Source of the DNA: Aliiroseovarius halocynthiae | GTDB taxonomy: Bacteria; Pseudomonadota; Alphaproteobacteria; Rhodobacterales; Rhodobacteraceae | Assembly: GCF_007004645.1 (NCBI RefSeq) | Contig: NZ_ML660019.1 | Location: forward strand, 702,437 to 766,436 | Reading direction: 5' to 3' | DNA length: 64,000 nucleotides | Part shown: positions 60,705 to 64,000 of the stretch, in pieces | How positions within the stretch are numbered: the first letter of the stretch is position 1 | How the letters are laid out: each line of letters begins with the position of its first letter | Notes under the pieces: model-generated | Databases searched by the model: none | What the model was told of the DNA's origin: nothing | Seen by the model: the letters and a program-made list of their open reading frames with translations, nothing else | Program-made: the position numbers and the translations under genes

Positions 60705-60838
60705 TCTCTGGCGACAAGGGGATGCGAAACATTTCCGCGCGTTTACCAATTTCGCCACATCGCAAACCGCGATGGTGGGACTCGAACCCACAATGAACGG
60801 GCACCTGAAGCTGTAGTTCCGCAGGCATTCGCCAGAGA
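60705..60838 (-). ncRNA. Y-like RNA with permuted tRNA-Leu-like domain, unit 5
   Basis: 134 bases. Terminal helix UCUCUGGCGA/UCGCCAGAGA (10 bp), loop AUGCC opposite UCCCCUUG, second helix UGCGGAAC/GUUUCGCA. Inside: T arm GUGGG-UUCGAGU-CCCAC, acceptor-like CAUCGC-GGUUU-GCGAUG closed by a 5-base loop, then a D arm GGCGAAAUUGGUAAACGC very close to that of tRNA-Leu. First unit after rsr in the transcript. Confidence 0.8.
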
Positions 60839-60855
60839 GTTATCCTTTCGTTGGT

Positions 60856-60879
60856 CCTCGGGCGGTCGCCCGCCCGAGG
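60856..60879 (-). other. Hairpin between rsr and the RNA array
   Basis: Nine-base-pair perfect stem CCTCGGGCG/CGCCCGAGG with a 6-base loop, 2 bases beyond the rsr stop codon and 17 bases before unit 5. No T-run follows, so it probably protects the rsr mRNA 3' end or marks a processing point, rather than ending the operon. Confidence 0.6.
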
Positions 60880-60881
60880 GG

Positions 60882-62438
60882 TTACAGTTCGATCTTTCCG
60901 ATCTCGCCAACCCAGTGATCCGGGCCGGTTTGACCGTAGGCAAAGGCCGCTATCTGGTCAAAGACCGCGTCCGAGAACCCGCCGACATTCAGCACGTCTT
61001 CACGCGTCTGTGCCTGCGTGGTCCCGTATGGGGCGATGTCGATGCAGACCAATTTGGCCTTTGGGTTCCGATGCTTGATCTTCTCCCATTCCGACATCAT
61101 CGCCGTGTTCCGCCCACCAGCGCGGGCATCCACCCACGACTGGTTATCGGACACGAACACCACCAGATCCGGGGCGCGACCGCGTTTGTTCAACCACACC
61201 AGAGGCGCGGAACAGTTCGTGCCGCCTCCGGCCATTGCGGCCAGACGTTCAGCATTGGTCAGGACCGTATCGCGCGGACGAAGACGTACATCGCGTACAT
61301 CAAAGTCAAACGGCAGGACCTGACAGCCACGGTTCACGCGGGTGAACGCTGCAGCCACAAGAGCCGCCACATCCACGTGGCGCACAGCCGAGGTCGCCCC
61401 CGGACGATACCCGGTCACAGGCATGGTCATCGACCCGGACACATCCGGGCACACAACCACTTGGCCATGGATCTTCGGCACATTGCCCACCGCGATTTCC
61501 ATCGCGTCATGCAATGCATCGACGATCTGATGCGGCATATCCGGCGTCACATTCTGCGCAGTCACCATCAATTGGTACGGGAAGACCCGCGCCTTCGAGA
61601 TGACCTTTGCATCACGCAGCAAAGCTGCGACGTGGTCGACATTCTTGCGCACACCAAACACACCGTGACGGTGGAAGGTGTTCAGGTTCTGACGAACCAT
61701 CTGCCACGATCCTTTCTGCGCCAGCCGCGCCCAGTGATGGGACGACAGTTCAAGCTGAGTCAGCATCTGGAACGGCACATCCGGCACCGGACCTTTCCCG
61801 GTTTCCTTGAATACCATCCAGTCGCGCAGAACCTGTGGCAGCCGTGCCGTATCGCACGGCCGCCCGACGATCCAAGCAAACAGAGCTTCCCGTTCCGACG
61901 ACGCCGGTTTCGGGTGCACCATCTTGATCACGTCGGCCAAAGACGGGTCATTGCCGATATTGGCCTGCAAAAGCGCACGATCCGTGGCTGTGTTCAGCCA
62001 GTTCTGCACCATCGCTTTCGGGGCGGACCCCAGCGACTTACGCCCAGTCTGACCCGAACGGACCACTTGGACGAAGTTGCGCAGCATCTTGCCGTTATCA
62101 ACGACACGACCAAACACTGCACGAAACAGAACCGGATCACGCCGGGCCAGTACGGCCAGCAAGACCGCAGGCATATCCTTCATATACCCGTTCTGGCGGG
62201 CATAGATTGTTGCCTGCGCCAAGAAGCGCGGGTCCACAGATTCCGCCACGTCCACGACATATTCCAGTTCGTCTTGAGCGGATTGATAGAACATGCCCCC
62301 GAAAGTGCCAGTCACGGCCACCTGCGCCAAGGCATGCGCATCGGAATAAGCATAGGCCGGAGCGCCAGCGGCGTTCTTTGCAGTTGCTTTCGGCAGCAAC
62401 CGGCCTTTCATCGATGCAAACACGGATTTGTTTGCCAT
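60882..62438 (-). CDS. rsr: Ro60/Rsr RNA-binding protein (TROVE plus von Willebrand A domains)
   Basis: Bacterial orthologue of the Ro60 autoantigen, a ring of helical repeats that binds misfolded RNA ends in its pore and Y RNA on its outer face. 518 residues: TROVE domain about 1-360 (GTFGGMFYQSAQDELEYVV; ALFAWIVGRPCDTARLPQVL) and a vWA domain with MIDAS motif DVSGSMTMP near residue 343 and FVSDNQSW. First gene of the leftward operon; the structured RNAs follow immediately. Confidence 0.94.
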   Translation of the reverse strand: MANKSVFASMKGRLLPKATAKNAAGAPAYAYSDAHALAQVAVTGTFGGMFYQSAQDELEYVVDVAESVDPRFLAQATIYARQNGYMKDMPAVLLAVLARRDPVLFRAVFGRVVDNGKMLRNFVQVVRSGQTGRKSLGSAPKAMVQNWLNTATDRALLQANIGNDPSLADVIKMVHPKPASSEREALFAWIVGRPCDTARLPQVLRDWMVFKETGKGPVPDVPFQMLTQLELSSHHWARLAQKGSWQMVRQNLNTFHRHGVFGVRKNVDHVAALLRDAKVISKARVFPYQLMVTAQNVTPDMPHQIVDALHDAMEIAVGNVPKIHGQVVVCPDVSGSMTMPVTGYRPGATSAVRHVDVAALVAAAFTRVNRGCQVLPFDFDVRDVRLRPRDTVLTNAERLAAMAGGGTNCSAPLVWLNKRGRAPDLVVFVSDNQSWVDARAGGRNTAMMSEWEKIKHRNPKAKLVCIDIAPYGTTQAQTREDVLNVGGFSDAVFDQIAAFAYGQTGPDHWVGEIGKIEL

Positions 62439-62615
62439 TGCTCTCGTCCTTCTTTGTTTTGACGAGACTGTTTTGGCATGAAGGGTGGGCGGGTGTGAGG
62501 AAAAACGAAAATTCCACTAAGTAATTGTTATATAATGATTATAATCAATATTGTCAGATCAATCTTCGTCATATACGATACAATATTATAAGATATTAGA
62601 TATTTGGATATTGCC

Positions 62616-64000
62616 ATGAAGAACGTCGTGATCGGCTTTCTGGGAACTCAACTCGACATGGGCAAGAAACGTCGGTGGAGACCGACGATCAGCCTTGTGG
62701 AACATGACCATTTCAACGTTGATCGGCTCGAAATTCTATTCGACATGCGCTTTAATCGGCTGGCCAAGCAGGTGAAGCGCGAGATCGAGGAACGGTCTCC
62801 GAACACTGAGGTGCTGTTGCAGCAGCTTGACCTGAAAGACCCGTGGGATTTCCAAGAGGTTTATGGCAAGCTGTTCGACTTCGCCCGCTCGTATGGGTTT
62901 GATGATGAACGCGAACGGTATCACGTACATCTGACCACTGGGACGCATGTGGCGCAGATCTGCTGGTTCCTGCTGACGGAAAGCCGGCACGTCCCCGCGC
63001 ACCTGATCCAGACCGGTCCTCCGGGCCCGGAAGACGATACGCCAAAGTTCGATGTCATTGATCTGGACCTCAGCCGCTATAACGCGCTTCAGCAACGGTT
63101 TGACCAATTGTCGCGGGAATATAGCGATCAGTTGAAGGGCGGGATCGAGACCCGAAACCCGTACTATAATGACCTGATTGATCGCGTCGAACTCGTCGCC
63201 AGTAACTCGGACGAGCCGATCCTTTTGTTGGGCGAAACTGGTACAGGTAAAACCGAGTTAGCCGAGCGTATTCACAGCCTCAAACTTGATCGACGCAGGA
63301 TCAAAGGGCGTCTGGTCCATGTGAACTGCGCGACGTTGAACGGGCCGGATGCCATGGCGACCCTGTTTGGTCAGCGCCGGTCTTATCTTGGAACGGCAGG
63401 AACCGAACGCAGTGGCTTGCTGCGCGAGGCAGACGGCGGTGTTCTGTTTCTGGACGACGTGGACGAGCTGAACCCCAATATGCAGTCGGTCCTGCTGCAC
63501 GCGATTGAAACCGGACGGTTCTATCCGCTGGGCTCGGATCACGAGATTTCCAGTCGGTTCCATCTGATCGCCAGTGCAAATCGGGATCTTCGCGGTCTAA
63601 CCGCCTCGGGGGAGTTCCGCCAAGACCTGCTTGCGCGTCTGAACACTTGGAGCTTCACCTTGCCCCCACTTCGCAGTCGCACCGAAGATATCGAGGCAAA
63701 TCTGTTACACGAGTTGGATCGCTGCGAACGGGATCTTGGCACGCATGTCGGCTTCAATTCAGATGCCCGTTCGCAGTATCTGGACTTTGCCAAAAACCCT
63801 GCGACGCGTTGGCCTGGCAATTTTCGTGACTTTTCGGGTTCGATCCGACGGTTGTGTACGCTGGCCCCGCGTGGGCGGATCACGCGCACTATGGTGGCAA
63901 GTGAGATCGAGACGCTTCAGGAGGATTGGAAATCAGCTCAGTCCAATGACGACTATAGGCTGGTGGCCGATGTGATGGGTGACGCCGTATCGGATGTGGA
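62616..64000 (+). CDS. rtcR: Transcriptional regulator RtcR (3' end outside window)
   Basis: AAA+ activator of RNA-repair operons, divergent from rsr. 461 codons visible. N-terminal CARF-type sensor (VIGFLGTQLDMGKKRRW; YHVHLTTGTHVAQICWFLL; DLDLSRYNALQQRF), central AAA+ domain with Walker A LGETGTGKTE near 208 and Walker B GGVLFLDDVDEL, then the sensor regions and a partial C-terminal part. The GAFTGA sigma-54 loop reads SYLGTA (63381-63398), so classical sigma-54 contact is doubtful. ATG at 62616 lies in a very AT-rich promoter region (62520-62615). Confidence 0.93.
   Translation, partial: MKNVVIGFLGTQLDMGKKRRWRPTISLVEHDHFNVDRLEILFDMRFNRLAKQVKREIEERSPNTEVLLQQLDLKDPWDFQEVYGKLFDFARSYGFDDERERYHVHLTTGTHVAQICWFLLTESRHVPAHLIQTGPPGPEDDTPKFDVIDLDLSRYNALQQRFDQLSREYSDQLKGGIETRNPYYNDLIDRVELVASNSDEPILLLGETGTGKTELAERIHSLKLDRRRIKGRLVHVNCATLNGPDAMATLFGQRRSYLGTAGTERSGLLREADGGVLFLDDVDELNPNMQSVLLHAIETGRFYPLGSDHEISSRFHLIASANRDLRGLTASGEFRQDLLARLNTWSFTLPPLRSRTEDIEANLLHELDRCERDLGTHVGFNSDARSQYLDFAKNPATRWPGNFRDFSGSIRRLCTLAPRGRITRTMVASEIETLQEDWKSAQSNDDYRLVADVMGDAVSDV

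Noticed and set aside
60249-60838. Interpretation of the array as decayed ordinary tRNA genes
   Set aside because: The shared ends, constant internal loops and compensatory changes are outside any tRNA, and the halves are in swapped order, so simple decay does not explain them.
60702-62462. 586-codon open frame on the plus strand opposite rsr
   Set aside because: It is antisense to the clear Ro60 gene, His/Arg-rich and without a recognisable domain; it also runs across Y-like RNA unit 5.
62439-62615. Sigma-54 promoter for the rsr operon
   Set aside because: I read both strands for GG-N10-GC with a TGGCAC/TTGC context; the nearest, GTGGAATTTTCGTTTTTCC, lacks the GC of the -12 element.
1-64000. 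CRISPR arrays, rRNA genes, prophage structural genes
   Set aside because: No regularly spaced direct repeats, no rRNA-like stretches and no phage head or tail genes were seen.

Overview
The window is chromosomal DNA of an alphaproteobacterium, most likely a marine Rhodobacterales (Roseobacter-group) species. The signs are a GC-rich sequence with dense, overlapping operons, a TRAP transporter, a phenylacetate (paa) operon, the neighbourhood mmcB / small DUF protein / tRNA-His / rluD / cls / rpoH, a GTTC-N7-GTTC type LexA box, and a tRNA-His lacking G-1:C73. All of this is read from sequence only; no database search was possible.

Layout. (1) 1-6.2 kb: two-component system DctB/DctD and the C4-dicarboxylate TRAP transporter DctPQM. 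(2) 6.3-14.3 kb: a Crp/Fnr regulator with a DUF2892 protein, the valine/isobutyrate genes (acyl-CoA dehydrogenase, 3-hydroxyisobutyryl-CoA hydrolase, mmsB), a glutamate-cysteine-ligase-like gene, mmsA and a divergent LysR regulator. (3) 14.4-29 kb: a CBS-domain protein, coaD, and a complete myo-inositol catabolism and ABC uptake locus (iolJ-like, iolB, iolC, iolD, iolG, iolE, second Gfo/Idh/MocA gene, LacI-type repressor, transporter). Two near-identical palindromic operators mark the regulon, and a tryptophanase gene is embedded in it. (4) 29.3-34.2 kb: SOS-linked mmcB, tRNA-His, rluD, cls, rpoH. (5) 34.2-42.6 kb: the paa operon with PaaX. (6) 42.8-49.3 kb: a housekeeping operon (SPOR lipoprotein, D-Ala-D-Ala carboxypeptidase, tmk, holB, tatD, MBL hydrolase, AEC permease). 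(7) tRNA-Ser at 49.5 kb, then an IS3-family remnant and decayed DNA.

(8) 50.5-64 kb: an RNA-repair island. Reading leftward from about 62.5 kb, one tightly packed operon encodes Ro60/Rsr, an array of structured RNAs, a metallophosphoesterase, another RNA unit, a helical-repeat protein, a small Cys-rich protein, RtcB, Hen1, an unknown protein, a nucleotidyltransferase, a barstar-like protein and Pnkp. The activator RtcR is divergent and runs off the window end. The most exciting content is the non-coding part. Four units (59557-59702, 60249-60325, 60415-60548, 60705-60838) share the same terminal helix, asymmetric internal loop and second helix, with compensatory base changes. Three of them enclose tRNA-like domains with the halves in swapped order (T arm, acceptor, D arm), i.e. 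Ro60-binding Y RNAs carrying circularly permuted tRNA mimics. A well-formed tRNA-Gln(UUG) and a long-stem RNA lie inside the same array.

How the genes work together. The island looks like a damage-inducible RNA repair and quality-control system. RtcR would sense RNA ends or fragments. RtcB and Pnkp/Hen1 would reseal and mark broken RNA. Ro60 with its Y RNAs would gate RNA handling, and the barstar-like protein could restrain a ribonuclease. Both NtrC-like activators in the window (DctD and RtcR) lack the GAFTGA sigma-54 contact loop.
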